The position numbers and the translations under genes were made by a program. 64,000 nt of DNA from Streptomyces griseocarneus (GTDB lineage: Bacteria; Actinomycetota; Actinomycetes; Streptomycetales; Streptomycetaceae): positions 173,604 through 237,603 of the forward strand of contig PENC01000010.1 of assembly GCA_003674045.1 (NCBI GenBank), in the 5' to 3' direction. Positions 24,498 to 33,388 of the stretch are shown here, one piece after another (positions within the stretch are counted from its first letter, which is position 1; the number at the start of each line of letters is the position of its first letter). The notes beneath the pieces are model-generated. The model was given only the letters and a program-made list of their open reading frames with translations, made no database searches and was not told where the DNA came from.

Positions 24498-26501
24498 TCA
24501 TTGCTTGCCTGATGACGCCGCCGGGTCCGCGGGGCGGCCGGGACGGTCTGGGGCCTCGTAGTCCGAGAGGTCGACACGGCGGGTGCGGCGCCAGTACTCC
24601 TGTGCCGTGAAAGGCCAGTTCTGCGCCGAGCGCCCTTTCTCGTTGGTGAACCAGTTGCTCACCTTCGACCACCCCCAGGCCCGCTCCGAGTTGGCCCGGT
24701 CGACCCAGGCGTTGTACGCGTCGTGGACATCCCTCTTCACGTCCAGGGACCGCCGTCCGGTTTCAAGCAGCAGCCGAACGGCATCGAGAAGGTAGGTCAC
24801 TCCGCACTCGGAGAAGTAGAAAATACTGCCTCCCTGCCCGGAGAGGTTGGTGTTCGGGCCATAAAGACAGAAGAGATTGGGAAAACCCGGAACCGTCAGG
24901 CCGAGATAGGCGCGGGCATCCCCGTCCCATGTCTCGTGCAGATCCGCACCGCCGATACCGGTGACACGCATCGGCGCCAGAAATCGGGAAGCGGCAAATC
25001 CGGTTCCATAGATGAGGACATCGGTCTCGTGCAGAACGCCGTCCGCGGTGCGCACGCCTTCTTCGGTGATTTCCGAGATGTTCTCGGTGACCAGCGCGAC
25101 ATTGTCCCGCCGCAGCGTCCGCAGCCACACCCCGTTGTCCCGCAGCACTCGCTTGGCTCCCACCGGATACCGCGGGAGCACCTGCGGAAGCAGCTCGGGT
25201 GCGTCGGCGAGCTGCTCCTGGAGATGGCGCGTGAGTGTGGCGCGCAACTCGTCGTTGACCGCGGAGACGGCGCGCTCGGTGGGTGGGTGGTCCGGGTCCA
25301 CGATCCAGCCCTCGAGCACGCCCCGCAGGCCCGGCGCGAAGAGCCAGAAGCGGTGCCAGGCCGCGTAGTAGGGGATGTGCTCGTACAGCCAGGCGGTGCT
25401 CGGCGGCACCGCGTCGTGGTAGTGCGGGGTGGGGCGCAGCCACGGCGGTGTGCGCTGAAATACCGTCAACTCGCCTGCGGTCTTGGCCACCTCGGGGATG
25501 AACTGGTAGGCGCTGGCGCCTGTCCCGACGACGGCCACCCGGCGGCCGGCGAGCGGTACACCGTGGTCCCAGCGGGCGGAGTGGAACGCCGGGCCGGCGA
25601 ACCGTTCCCGGCCGGGGATGTCCGGCAGTTTGGGCCGGTTCAGCTGCCCGACGGCGCTCACCAGCACTTCGCTCCGCACGCTCTGCGGCCCGTCCGGGCC
25701 GCGCAGCAGCAGTTGCCAGTGGGCGTGCTCCTCGTCCCAACGCGCCTCGTGCACCTCGGTGTTGAACCGAATGTGCTCGTACAGGCCGTACTCCTTGGCG
25801 AAATCCTGGAAGTACTGAAGGAGCTGGTCCTGCGTGCAGAAGTGGTCCGGCCAGTCGTAGCGGTTGGCGAACGGGTAACTGTACAGATGACTGGGGACGT
25901 CGACCCGGCAGCCCGGGTACTGGTTCTCCAGCCAGGTGCCGCCGACGTCGTCGTTCTTCTCGTAGATGGTGAACGGCACGCCCGCCTGGGCCAGCCGGTA
26001 TCCGGCGAGCAGCCCGCTCATCCCGGCGCCGATGATCGACACCCGTACGGCGCCCGGACCCCGGGACCGCTCAGGCGCCTCGCCGGCCGGTGCGGAGAGG
26101 TCCTGCGCCCGCCAGCGTGGAGCCCTCGGGTCCTGGCCGGGAAGGACGATCTCCTCGGCGAGCAGGGACAGCACATCCTCGGTGTCGCCGCCCATGGCCC
26201 AGCCACTGATCCGGCGCAGCGTCTCCCGGTCGGGCGGGGGCGGGGGCACACTGCCCGCCTGCCGGTAGCGGACGAGCGCGTCGAACGCGGTCTCCCGCGC
26301 CGCGGCCCGTTGCTCGGCGGAGAGACCGCCCTGCGGGGCGAAGAGCCAGCCGGCGGCCCGCAGGTCCTCGCGGAGCACGGACACATCGCCCGTGAGGTGC
26401 GCCACGGTCATCAGCAGAGCGGGCACCTCGGCGCTCTCCAGGTGGGCCCGCAGAGCGTCGTCATCGGCGGTGATCGGCCTCAGCGGCCCGTGGAACGACA
26501 T
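24498..26501 (-). CDS. Baeyer-Villiger-type flavoprotein monooxygenase
   Basis: Type I Baeyer-Villiger enzymes insert oxygen next to a ketone using FAD and NADPH. The 667-aa protein has an unusual N-terminal helical extension of about 150 residues, then the FAD Rossmann motif GAGMSGLLAG (about 158) and EKNDDVGGTWLENQYPG. The fingerprint FAGPAFHSARWD (301-312, FxGxxxHxxxWD) follows, then the NADPH motif VVGTGASAYQF (about 325). The remaining C-domain (GTGFAASRF, CLYGPNTNLSGQGGS) is complete. The long N-extension is found in a subset of BVMOs. The ATG at 26501 begins the extension; the ribosome site is weak. It lies in the leftward polyketide operon and is a good candidate for ring cleavage or lactone formation. 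Confidence 0.92.
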   Translation of the reverse strand: MSFHGPLRPITADDDALRAHLESAEVPALLMTVAHLTGDVSVLREDLRAAGWLFAPQGGLSAEQRAAARETAFDALVRYRQAGSVPPPPPDRETLRRISGWAMGGDTEDVLSLLAEEIVLPGQDPRAPRWRAQDLSAPAGEAPERSRGPGAVRVSIIGAGMSGLLAGYRLAQAGVPFTIYEKNDDVGGTWLENQYPGCRVDVPSHLYSYPFANRYDWPDHFCTQDQLLQYFQDFAKEYGLYEHIRFNTEVHEARWDEEHAHWQLLLRGPDGPQSVRSEVLVSAVGQLNRPKLPDIPGRERFAGPAFHSARWDHGVPLAGRRVAVVGTGASAYQFIPEVAKTAGELTVFQRTPPWLRPTPHYHDAVPPSTAWLYEHIPYYAAWHRFWLFAPGLRGVLEGWIVDPDHPPTERAVSAVNDELRATLTRHLQEQLADAPELLPQVLPRYPVGAKRVLRDNGVWLRTLRRDNVALVTENISEITEEGVRTADGVLHETDVLIYGTGFAASRFLAPMRVTGIGGADLHETWDGDARAYLGLTVPGFPNLFCLYGPNTNLSGQGGSIFYFSECGVTYLLDAVRLLLETGRRSLDVKRDVHDAYNAWVDRANSERAWGWSKVSNWFTNEKGRSAQNWPFTAQEYWRRTRRVDLSDYEAPDRPGRPADPAASSGKQ

Positions 26502-26594
26502 GGGGCGACGCCTTTCGTGACGGGAAGTGGGGCCGGGCGGTGGGGCTGCCCGGCAGACATGCGGCACGGCTCCTGGGCCGGGCCGGGCCGGTGC

Positions 26595-27200
26595 TCATGC
26601 ACCCGGTCCCGGGGGCGTGTCGTCCCGGGCGCAGTCCGCACCGCACAGGGAGCCGAAACCCCGGTTGACATAGACGGCGGGGCGGCCGCCCCGCTCCGGC
26701 AGAGCCACATGCTCCGCCTCGCCGAGGATGATCATGTGGTCCCCCGCGTCCACCCGGCGTCGCACCGCGCACTCCACGACCGCGAGCGCCCCGGTCACCA
26801 CGGTGCTCCCGTGGGCGGTGGGCGCGAAGCCGCCGCCGGAGAACTTGTCCGGGCTCCTGCTCGCGAACTTCCGGGCGAGCTCGGAGTGTTCGCGCTCCTC
26901 GCGGAGCATGCTGACGGCGAACCGCGGGCTCCGCGCGAAGACCGGGTAGCAGCGCGCCGACGTGGCCAGACAGACCAGGAGCAGCGGCGGGTCCAGGGAG
27001 ACCGAGCAGAGCGAACTCGCGGTGAAGCCGTGCGGCCTGCCCTGCTGGTCGTGCGCGGTGACGATGGCGACACCGGAGGGGAAGCGGGCCATCGCGCCGC
27101 GGAACAGCGCGGGGTCCGGGCCCGCGCCCCCGCCGTCCGGACCCGGGACCGCACGGGCTCCGGGTGCCGACCGGGCGTCCACCCCGGGCTGCGCCGTCAC
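26595..27200 (-). CDS. Flavin reductase (ActVB/HpaC type)
   Basis: This is an FMN-binding split-barrel reductase of 201 aa. RGAMARFPSGVAIVTAHD, PHGFTASSLCSVSLDPPLLL and a final GRPAVYVNRGFGSL are the family's flavin-binding landmarks. It reduces free FMN or FAD with NAD(P)H and hands it to a monooxygenase; the ActVA-ORF5-like enzyme at 15.2-16.3 kb is the obvious partner. The first 35 residues are a disordered Gly/Pro/Ala tail. The start is GTG 27200, overlapping the TGA of the secreted-protein gene (GTGA), so it is translationally coupled. The end lies about 90 bp before the Baeyer-Villiger gene. Confidence 0.9.
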   Translation of the reverse strand: MTAQPGVDARSAPGARAVPGPDGGGAGPDPALFRGAMARFPSGVAIVTAHDQQGRPHGFTASSLCSVSLDPPLLLVCLATSARCYPVFARSPRFAVSMLREEREHSELARKFASRSPDKFSGGGFAPTAHGSTVVTGALAVVECAVRRRVDAGDHMIILGEAEHVALPERGGRPAVYVNRGFGSLCGADCARDDTPPGPGA

Positions 27201-28153
27201 GGCGTCGCCTCGCGGTACACGAAGCCGGACATCGCGACCGTGTACTGCCGGGTGGCGCGGCGGTAGTCCAGGCAGTACGTGGTCGGGTACCAGCCGGAGA
27301 CGGCCCAGGCCCTGGGCTGCTCGACCGGCGTGCAGCCGCCCGCGCGCCCGTGCGCGAGCCCCTGGATCCAGGCCTTGGTGATCATGGGTTCGTAGAAGGT
27401 GATCCGGCCGTCGTACGCGCCGTACATGAACGTCTGCGTGAACGGCTTGCCGTGCATCTCCGGCGAGTCCATGTCCATCAGATGGTTGCCCATCTGCGGC
27501 ACCACGGCGCCCATGTCCATGTACCGGTCCGGCATGTACCGCTCCGGTACCGGCTTGCGCGCGGTCTTGAGATCGTCGCAGTTCATGAGGCCGGCGCACG
27601 GGCCGGTGCGGATGCGGCGCACGGCCGCCTCGTCCTGGATGTAGAAGTGGAAGTCGAAGTGCGGGACGCTGTAGGACTTCGGCGGATGGCCATGCGGATC
27701 CCAGGTCAGCTGGGCCCAGGTGAAGGGGCCCCCGACGTTCTTGCGGAACCCCTCGGGAAGATCCAGGGCTTTTCCGACCTCGTCCACGCACTCCGTGGCC
27801 CGGTCCACTCTGCCGTCGCCGTTCACGTCGTAGCAGAGCTTGCCGTCGCCCTCCTCGGGCAGGTTCCGCAGGGCGGCGGCGGAGAAGGTGTAGCCGAGGG
27901 TGAGCGGGCGGGAGCCGCGGCGCTGCGCGTAGACGCGGACGGTGCCGTCGCCCAGGCGCTGGGGCGTGCCGTACTCGGTCGTGACGCGGCCGTGGGCCGT
28001 CGGGGCCGCGGCGGACTGCGAGGCGTCCGCGGAGCCGGTGTCCGCCGCCCAGGCGCCGAGCAGGGCGGCGGTCGCGAGGGCGGCCGTGACGGCGCGGCGT
28101 ACGCGTGGACCGTGAGTGGCCGAGCCGGACTGTCGAAGGGGTGCCGTCTGCAC
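27197..28153 (-). CDS. Secreted protein, TTHB210-like (DUF5602) type, unknown function
   Basis: This 318-aa protein has a Sec signal peptide: basic RVRR near residue 17, hydrophobic core AVTAALATAALLGAWA, then SADA as a likely cleavage site. The mature part has several His-rich segments, HFDFHFYIQD and GNHLMDMDSPEMHGKP, and ends ITFYEPMITKAW then a Cys-containing tail. The pattern resembles the TTHB210-like (DUF5602) family and suggests metal binding, perhaps an extracytoplasmic fold shared with spirocycle- or cupin-like proteins. The family assignment is from memory and moderate. A Cys pair (CYDVNGDGRVDRATEC) encloses an EF-hand-like DVNGDGRVD loop. An exported protein inside an aromatic PKS operon is odd. 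Confidence 0.6.
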   Translation of the reverse strand: MQTAPLRQSGSATHGPRVRRAVTAALATAALLGAWAADTGSADASQSAAAPTAHGRVTTEYGTPQRLGDGTVRVYAQRRGSRPLTLGYTFSAAALRNLPEEGDGKLCYDVNGDGRVDRATECVDEVGKALDLPEGFRKNVGGPFTWAQLTWDPHGHPPKSYSVPHFDFHFYIQDEAAVRRIRTGPCAGLMNCDDLKTARKPVPERYMPDRYMDMGAVVPQMGNHLMDMDSPEMHGKPFTQTFMYGAYDGRITFYEPMITKAWIQGLAHGRAGGCTPVEQPRAWAVSGWYPTTYCLDYRRATRQYTVAMSGFVYREATP

Positions 28154-28254
28154 GGGCGAGGTCCTTTCCGGAGAGGGGAGGTGCGGCGGGTCGAGCGGGG
28201 GGTGCCGTCAGCGGTGCTGTGCGGTACGGGGCGTGGGGCGCGACGCGTGGCCCG

Positions 28255-29217
28255 TCATGCCAGGCAGGTGGGCAGGCGGCCTCCGTTGAACGTGACCATC
28301 TCGCCGAATACGGCCACCGGGTCCACGCCGTGCGCCGCCGTGTCTGCTGCGGCACGCGTCGGCCCGCCGGGACCCGCCGGGCCCGGCAGCTCGGCGCGGG
28401 CGACATGCAGATTGCCGACGATGCGCTCCGCGTCGAGCAGGTGGCCGAACTCCGCCCGGTGCGCGCTCCTCGCCGTTTCCAGAGGGGTGAGGCCCCGCGC
28501 CGCGCCCTCCGCGGCCAGGTCCTGGACCCAGCGCAGATAGCGGGCGTTGTCGTCGAGGACCTCGGGGCCGGTGACCGGCCCGTGCCCGGACACCACGGTC
28601 CGCGGCCGCAGCCCGCGCAGCCGCTCGATCGCCCGTAGCGTCCCGGCGACCGTGCCGAACAGACAGAACGGCGCGGCCCCGGAGAACACCACGTCCCCGG
28701 CGAAGAGCACCCGCTCGTCCGGCAGCCACACCACCACGTCACCGCTGGTGTGCGCCGGGCCCACGGGCAACAGCTCCACCCGCCGCTCGCCGAGGCGCAG
28801 CGTGAGAGCGTCGCGGAAGGTCAGGGTGGGCAGGGAGAGGCACACATCGCCCCACTCCACCTGCGGCCACAGGCCGGTGAGGGCGAGTCCGGTGGCCGCC
28901 ATCTCGGTGTGCGTCCGCTCGTGGGCGAGGATCGCGGTCCCGGGCCCGAAGACCTGGTTGCCGAAGGTGTGATCGCCGTGGTGGTGGGTGTTGACCAGGG
29001 TACGGGCCGGGCCGGGACGGAGCCGGTCCACGGCGTCGCGCAGTCGCTCGGCGCGCCCCACGGTCGCCAGCGTGTCCACCACGAGGGCGCCCTGCGGCCC
29101 GATGATCACCCCGGAGTTGCTCATGCACCAGCCCCCGGGCGGCTGTTCGTAGACGTACACCTGCTCGGCCACCTCGACCAGGCGCGCGGCGTCGGCCCCG
29201 GGCAGCGTGGCGGTCAC
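28255..29217 (-). CDS. MBL-fold cyclase/thioesterase (ActIV-like)
   Basis: Metallo-beta-lactamase-fold proteins in type II polyketide pathways close the second ring and release the chain from ACP, as ActIV does. The 320-aa product carries the zinc motif THHHGDHTFGN (HxHxDH, about residue 78). It also carries the His of GPAHTSGDVVVWLP, the bridging Asp of LFAGDVVF and the SGHGPVTG His, so the two-metal site is complete. An extra C-terminal helical part of about 80 residues follows. The start is a GTG sharing GTGA with the aromatase stop, tying it to the cyclase step. The length is near ActIV. Confidence 0.85.
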   Translation of the reverse strand: MTATLPGADAARLVEVAEQVYVYEQPPGGWCMSNSGVIIGPQGALVVDTLATVGRAERLRDAVDRLRPGPARTLVNTHHHGDHTFGNQVFGPGTAILAHERTHTEMAATGLALTGLWPQVEWGDVCLSLPTLTFRDALTLRLGERRVELLPVGPAHTSGDVVVWLPDERVLFAGDVVFSGAAPFCLFGTVAGTLRAIERLRGLRPRTVVSGHGPVTGPEVLDDNARYLRWVQDLAAEGAARGLTPLETARSAHRAEFGHLLDAERIVGNLHVARAELPGPAGPGGPTRAAADTAAHGVDPVAVFGEMVTFNGGRLPTCLA

Positions 29218-30197
29218 CGCGTCCCCTCAGGAGGCGGACTGCCCGGCGCGAGCGCCGCGGCGCTCGCACCCGCGTAGGCGGCAGCGTGGCCGAGCGTGGT
29301 GCGACTGTTGGTGCCCAGCGCCTCGCGCAGGTACGCCCGCGCCTCGGCGAGGGTGCGGCCCTCGCCGAACACCTCGGGGACGGCGGCCGGGTCGATCGCG
29401 ACGGTGTGCCGGGCGACGGCCACAGCACCGTGCGCCCCGTCCGGCGTGAACTCCCAGGACCCGCTGTGTCCCAGCAGCAGCGCGGGCGGCACCAGCTGTT
29501 TGTAGACGATCGACGAGTCCGGGAAGCAGAGCCGCACGGAGCGGGTCGTGTGCGCGCTGCCGTCCGCGGTCACCGTCTCCATCTCCATGTCCTGCACCCC
29601 GGGCGGGTCCTCGCGCAGCCGCACCCGGCGCACATGCGGCAGCCGCTGCGGCCAGGCGTCGGCGCGGTCCACGAACGCGTAGGCGTCCGCCGCCGCACCG
29701 GGCAGCTCGAGGCGGTCGGTGAACGAGAAGACCAGCTCATCCATGGAATGAGGAAGTTCGGCGATGCGTGCCAGGGCGGCCAGCTCCCGTTCGCTGTTGC
29801 GGTTCACCCCCTCGGTGACCCACGCGCCCGCCTCCTGGCCGGTCGCGGTGAAGTCGTGGGTGAGGCTCACCAGGGTCCTGCCGTCCCGCTGCGGGGCGAA
29901 CCGCCACTGGCCGCCCATCGAGGCGAACGGCGGCTGGCTGCGCTCCTGACGGAACGTCACGGTGCGCCCTCGCGGATCCAGTGTGCGCCGCGAAGTCCAC
30001 TTCTTGACCTCGCCGTTGACCAGGGCCCACAGGTGAAAGCGCTCGGTGTCGCCGCTCCGCTCCAGATGCCGGACGTGCAGGGTGGGTTCGAAGATCACCG
30101 GCCATCGGGTCACATCGGCCACCAGCGCGTACACGGTGTCCACGGGGGCCGCGACGACGCGGGTGTGCAGGGTGTGGTGCTCACGTAGCTCGGTCAT
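29214..30197 (-). CDS. Didomain aromatase/cyclase (ActVII-like)
   Basis: This protein catalyses dehydration and aromatisation of the first ring of a C9-reduced poly-beta-ketone. The 327-aa protein holds two START/Bet v1-like domains. The first runs from TLHTRVVAAPVDTVYALVAD to about residue 150 (with RWPVIFEPTLHVRHLERSG), and the second from about 155 (VFSFTDRLELPGAAADAYAF) to about 300. This is the layout of ActVII-type reducing-pathway aromatases. It lies between ACP and the MBL-fold cyclase, and its ATG overlaps nothing upstream (52 bp after ACP). With the adjacent ketoreductase it implies C7-C12 first-ring folding after C9 reduction. Confidence 0.92.
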   Translation of the reverse strand: MTELREHHTLHTRVVAAPVDTVYALVADVTRWPVIFEPTLHVRHLERSGDTERFHLWALVNGEVKKWTSRRTLDPRGRTVTFRQERSQPPFASMGGQWRFAPQRDGRTLVSLTHDFTATGQEAGAWVTEGVNRNSERELAALARIAELPHSMDELVFSFTDRLELPGAAADAYAFVDRADAWPQRLPHVRRVRLREDPPGVQDMEMETVTADGSAHTTRSVRLCFPDSSIVYKQLVPPALLLGHSGSWEFTPDGAHGAVAVARHTVAIDPAAVPEVFGEGRTLAEARAYLREALGTNSRTTLGHAAAYAGASAAALAPGSPPPEGTR

Positions 30198-30249
30198 GGT
30201 CGAGTGCCTTCCTGGCCGGCGGGTCGGTCGGGGCGCGCCGTAGGCCGGT

Positions 30250-30516
30250 TCACGCGGTCCTCGCGGCGGAGCCGTTGACCAGGTCGAGCACGTCGCGAGG
30301 GCAGGTGAGCTGCGGGATCACCTCGTCCGGCACCTGCACGCCGTACTCGTTCTCGATGTGTGCGGCGGCCTCCATCAGGGCGAGGGAGTCGTAGCCGAGC
30401 TCCTCGAAAGGGTGGTCGTGCACGTCCTTGCCCGCGGGCCAGTCCTCGCTCGCGCCCCCGCAGGCGGCCAGGATGCGGTGCAGATCGTCGAGGGTCATGG
30501 TGATGGCGTTCGTCAT
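30250..30516 (-). CDS. Acyl carrier protein (type II PKS)
   Basis: This 88-aa carrier holds the growing poly-beta-ketone on a phosphopantetheine arm. The attachment site is Ser-44 in the motif FEELGYDSLALMEAA. Helices before and after have the usual acidic face (ENEYGVQVPDEV). The start is ATG 30516 with AAGGAG seven bases upstream; an in-frame codon 12 residues earlier is unlikely. It lies 49 bp downstream of the chain-length-factor gene. No dedicated phosphopantetheinyl transferase gene was recognised in the window, so activation would rely on one elsewhere. Confidence 0.95.
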   Translation of the reverse strand: MTNAITMTLDDLHRILAACGGASEDWPAGKDVHDHPFEELGYDSLALMEAAAHIENEYGVQVPDEVIPQLTCPRDVLDLVNGSAARTA

Positions 30517-30565
30517 GGTCAGCTCCTTGCTGTCAGTAAGGGGACAGCGCATGTGCGGAGGGGAG

Positions 30566-31906
30566 TCAGATGGTCGCCTCGCGGACCACCACGGCCGAGT
30601 TGAAGCCCCATCGGCCGCGGGCGAGGACCAGGGCGCAGGCGACGCGGGCCTCCCGCGGGCCCTTGGTCACCAGGTCGATTCCGTAGTCGGCCGGGACGTC
30701 GGCACTGGCCCCGGAAGCCGGGATCACGCCGTCGCGGATGGCCAGGAGCGCGGTGGCGACGTCCAGCGGCCCGCCCCCCGCGTAGAGCCGCCCGATGAGC
30801 GCCTTGGGCGCGGTCACCGGCACCCGGTGCGCCCCGAACAGCTCCCGGATCGCCGTGGCCTCGGCACGGTCCAGATCGCGGACGCCGGCCGCGTCCGCGA
30901 ACACCACGTCCACGTCCTGGGGTGCCAAACCGGCCTGGGCCAAGGCCTGTTCGGCAGCCCTGCGCAGCCCCGGCGGCCGCCCGGGGCGTGCGGGCAGCTC
31001 CCCCCGGACGCCCTCCGGGGCGGGGTCGAAGGTCGAGGCGTACCCGGCGATCTCCCCGTACACCCGGCTCGCCCCGCGCGCCCGGGCCGCCGCGGGGTCC
31101 TCGACCACCAGGATCGCCCCGCCCTCGCCCGGCACATAGCCGCGGGCCGCCGCGTCGAACGGCAGATAGGCGTGCTCCGGGTCGGTGGCGTGGCTGATCC
31201 GCCCGCTGGACAGGTGGGAGACCCACCCCCACGGATCGAACGCGGAGTCCACGCCCCCGGTGACCACCAGGGGAGTGCCGCGCCGGACGGTGCGCTGGGC
31301 GTGTCCGAGGGCGTCGAGGCCGCCGGCCTGCTCGGCCACCAGGGCACTGCTGGGTCCGCGCATGCCGTTGCGGATCGAGATCTGGCCGGTGTTGACCGCG
31401 TAGAACCAGGCGAAGGACTCGTACACGCTGACCGCCTGGGGGCCGACGCTCCACAGCTTCTTGAACTCCCGGTGGGTGAACTCGAAGCCTCCGCACCCGT
31501 TGGAGGTCACCACCCCCATGTCGTAGTCCGCGGTCGTCGACGGATCCACGCCCGCGTCGGCGATCGCCCAGTCCGCGGCGGCCAGGGCGAGCCGGGTGGA
31601 GACGTCGGTCTGCGGGAGGAGGCGGCTCGGCAGATGCTCGGACGCGTCGAAGTCCTCGATCTGACCCGCCAGCCGGGCCGGATAGCGGGACGTGTCGAAG
31701 CGGGTGATCGGTACGACGCCCGAGCGGCCCGCGAGGACCGCCTCCCAGTAGTGCTCCAGGCCGAGGCCGTTGGGCGCGGCGACGCCGATACCGGTCACAT
31801 ACACCGGACGGGTGCCCGGGTACGGGCCCGCGCCGGGGCCGGGCACCCGCGCGACGGTCGGCGCGTGGCCGGTGCCCGCAGCGCGCGCTGCGCCGACGGC
31901 GCTCAT
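30566..31906 (-). CDS. Ketosynthase beta / chain-length factor
   Basis: CLF pairs with KS-alpha and sets chain length and malonyl decarboxylation. The 446-aa protein has the thiolase fold, but the nucleophile Cys is replaced by Gln-193 in SSALVAEQAGGLDAL, the CLF hallmark. Relative to common CLFs of about 405-415 residues it carries a Gly/Pro-rich N-terminal extension of about 30 residues before PVYVTGIGVAAPNG. The C-terminus RWGFNSAVVVREA is normal. The ATG overlaps the KS-alpha stop (ATGA), giving equal translation. Chain length cannot be read safely by eye; neighbours suggest an octaketide-type pathway. Confidence 0.95.
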   Translation of the reverse strand: MSAVGAARAAGTGHAPTVARVPGPGAGPYPGTRPVYVTGIGVAAPNGLGLEHYWEAVLAGRSGVVPITRFDTSRYPARLAGQIEDFDASEHLPSRLLPQTDVSTRLALAAADWAIADAGVDPSTTADYDMGVVTSNGCGGFEFTHREFKKLWSVGPQAVSVYESFAWFYAVNTGQISIRNGMRGPSSALVAEQAGGLDALGHAQRTVRRGTPLVVTGGVDSAFDPWGWVSHLSSGRISHATDPEHAYLPFDAAARGYVPGEGGAILVVEDPAAARARGASRVYGEIAGYASTFDPAPEGVRGELPARPGRPPGLRRAAEQALAQAGLAPQDVDVVFADAAGVRDLDRAEATAIRELFGAHRVPVTAPKALIGRLYAGGGPLDVATALLAIRDGVIPASGASADVPADYGIDLVTKGPREARVACALVLARGRWGFNSAVVVREATI

Positions 31907-33168
31907 GAGACCTCCTGGAGGCTGCGAAGGACCATCGCGCTCTGGAACCCGCCGAAGCCGCTGCCCACGGTGAGGACCGTGTTCACCCGGTGCTCACGCG
32001 CGGTGAGCGGTACGTAGTCCAGGTCGCACTCCGGGTCGCCGGTGTGCAGATTGGCCGTGGGCGGGACCACGTTGTGCTCGATGGCGAGCAGCGATGCCGC
32101 GATCTCCACCGAGCCGATGGCGCCGAGCGAGTGCCCCACCATCGACTTGATCGAGCTGACCGGGGTCTCGTAGGCGTGCTGCCCGAGACTGCGCTTGAAC
32201 GCGGCGGTCTCGTGGCGGTCGTTCTGCTTGGTCCCCGAACCGTGCGCGTTGATGTAGTCCACGGCCGTCACATCGGCCCTCGATTCGTCGAGGGCGACCC
32301 GGATCGCCTCGGCCATCTCCCGGCCGTCCGGCTTGAGCCCGGTCATGTGGAACGCGTTGGAACGCGTCGCGTATCCGGTGACCTCGGCGTAGATGTGCGC
32401 GTCGCGGCGCCGGGCGCTGTCGTACTCCTCGAGGACGAACATGGCCGCGCCCTCGGCGAGCACGAAGCCGTTACGGGAGCCGTCGAAGGGGCGCGAGGCC
32501 TGCTCCGGCGCGTCGTTGCGCGGCGTGGTCGCCTTGATGGCGTCGAAGCAGGCCACCACGATCGGGGTGATCGGCGTGTCGCAGGCCCCGGCCACCATCA
32601 CGTCGGCGCTGCCCTCGCGGATCAGCTGCACGGCGTGGCCGACCGAATCGAGCCCCGAGGTGCAGCCGTTGGAGACCATCGCCACCGGGCCCTCGGCGCC
32701 CACCGTCCACGCGACCTCGGCCGCCATCACACTCGGCGCCATGTAGTCGAACATGTGCGGGGAGAGCCTCGCGGGGTCCATCTCCCAGTCACGGCCCCGG
32801 CCGGACAGGGCCAGGTACTCGCGCTCCAGGCTCGTGGCGGCCGCGACCGCGCTGCCCAGACCGACACCGACGCGGTACGGGTCCAGACCGCCGAGCTCCA
32901 GCCCGCTGTCCCTGACGGCCTCCCTGGCGCAGACCACCGCGAACTGGGTGGCCCGGTCCATGCGGTCGGTCTCCGGTGCCGTGAGCCCCTCGATGACCGG
33001 GTCGAAGTCGGCTTCGGCGGCGACCTGTGAGCGGTAGGGCGAGGGGTCGAAGAACGTGATCCTGCGGGTGGCGGTGCGGCCGCTGGTCAGCGTGGACCAG
33101 AACTCCTTCGCGCCCTTGCCGCCGGGGGCCCGGATGCCGATACCGGTGATCACGACACGGCGCGTCAT
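31903..33168 (-). CDS. Ketosynthase alpha (type II PKS)
   Basis: This is the condensing enzyme of the minimal PKS. The 421-aa protein begins RRVVITGIGIRAPGG and has active-site Cys-169 in MVSNGCTSGLDSVG, the canonical position. It also has the two active-site His regions (INAHGSGTKQNDRHE and SSIKSMVGHSLGAIGS) and the terminal VGSGFGGFQSAMVL. The ATG at 33168 has GGAAGG seven bases upstream. It follows the ketoreductase after a 220-bp gap that contains a heptamer tandem repeat, and overlaps CLF by ATGA. Confidence 0.97.
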   Translation of the reverse strand: MTRRVVITGIGIRAPGGKGAKEFWSTLTSGRTATRRITFFDPSPYRSQVAAEADFDPVIEGLTAPETDRMDRATQFAVVCAREAVRDSGLELGGLDPYRVGVGLGSAVAAATSLEREYLALSGRGRDWEMDPARLSPHMFDYMAPSVMAAEVAWTVGAEGPVAMVSNGCTSGLDSVGHAVQLIREGSADVMVAGACDTPITPIVVACFDAIKATTPRNDAPEQASRPFDGSRNGFVLAEGAAMFVLEEYDSARRRDAHIYAEVTGYATRSNAFHMTGLKPDGREMAEAIRVALDESRADVTAVDYINAHGSGTKQNDRHETAAFKRSLGQHAYETPVSSIKSMVGHSLGAIGSVEIAASLLAIEHNVVPPTANLHTGDPECDLDYVPLTAREHRVNTVLTVGSGFGGFQSAMVLRSLQEVS

Positions 33169-33292
33169 CGGGGGCCTTCCACGGCCGTCGGCACGGTTGA
33201 ACTGAGCATGTCGATGCGTTCCTTTGCAGTCGTGTGGGGCAGGGGAACGGGTGGCGCGACGGACGTCGTCCCCGGTCCGGTGACCTCGCCGC

Positions 33293-33341
33293 GATGCGCG
33301 GTGCGCGGTGCGCGATGCGCGATGCGAGATGCGCGGTGCGC
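33293..33341. repeat. Seven-copy tandem heptamer repeat
   Basis: Seven consecutive 7-bp units follow the consensus RRTGCGM (GATGCGC, GGTGCGC, GGTGCGC, GATGCGC, GATGCGA, GATGCGC, GGTGCGC) without interruption. The array is in the 220-bp spacer between ketoreductase and KS-alpha, inside the leftward operon. Confidence 0.85.
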
Positions 33342-33388
33342 CCGGGAGCCGGGCAAGGCTTCCCGGCGCGGGTCGCGGACCGGCGGGA

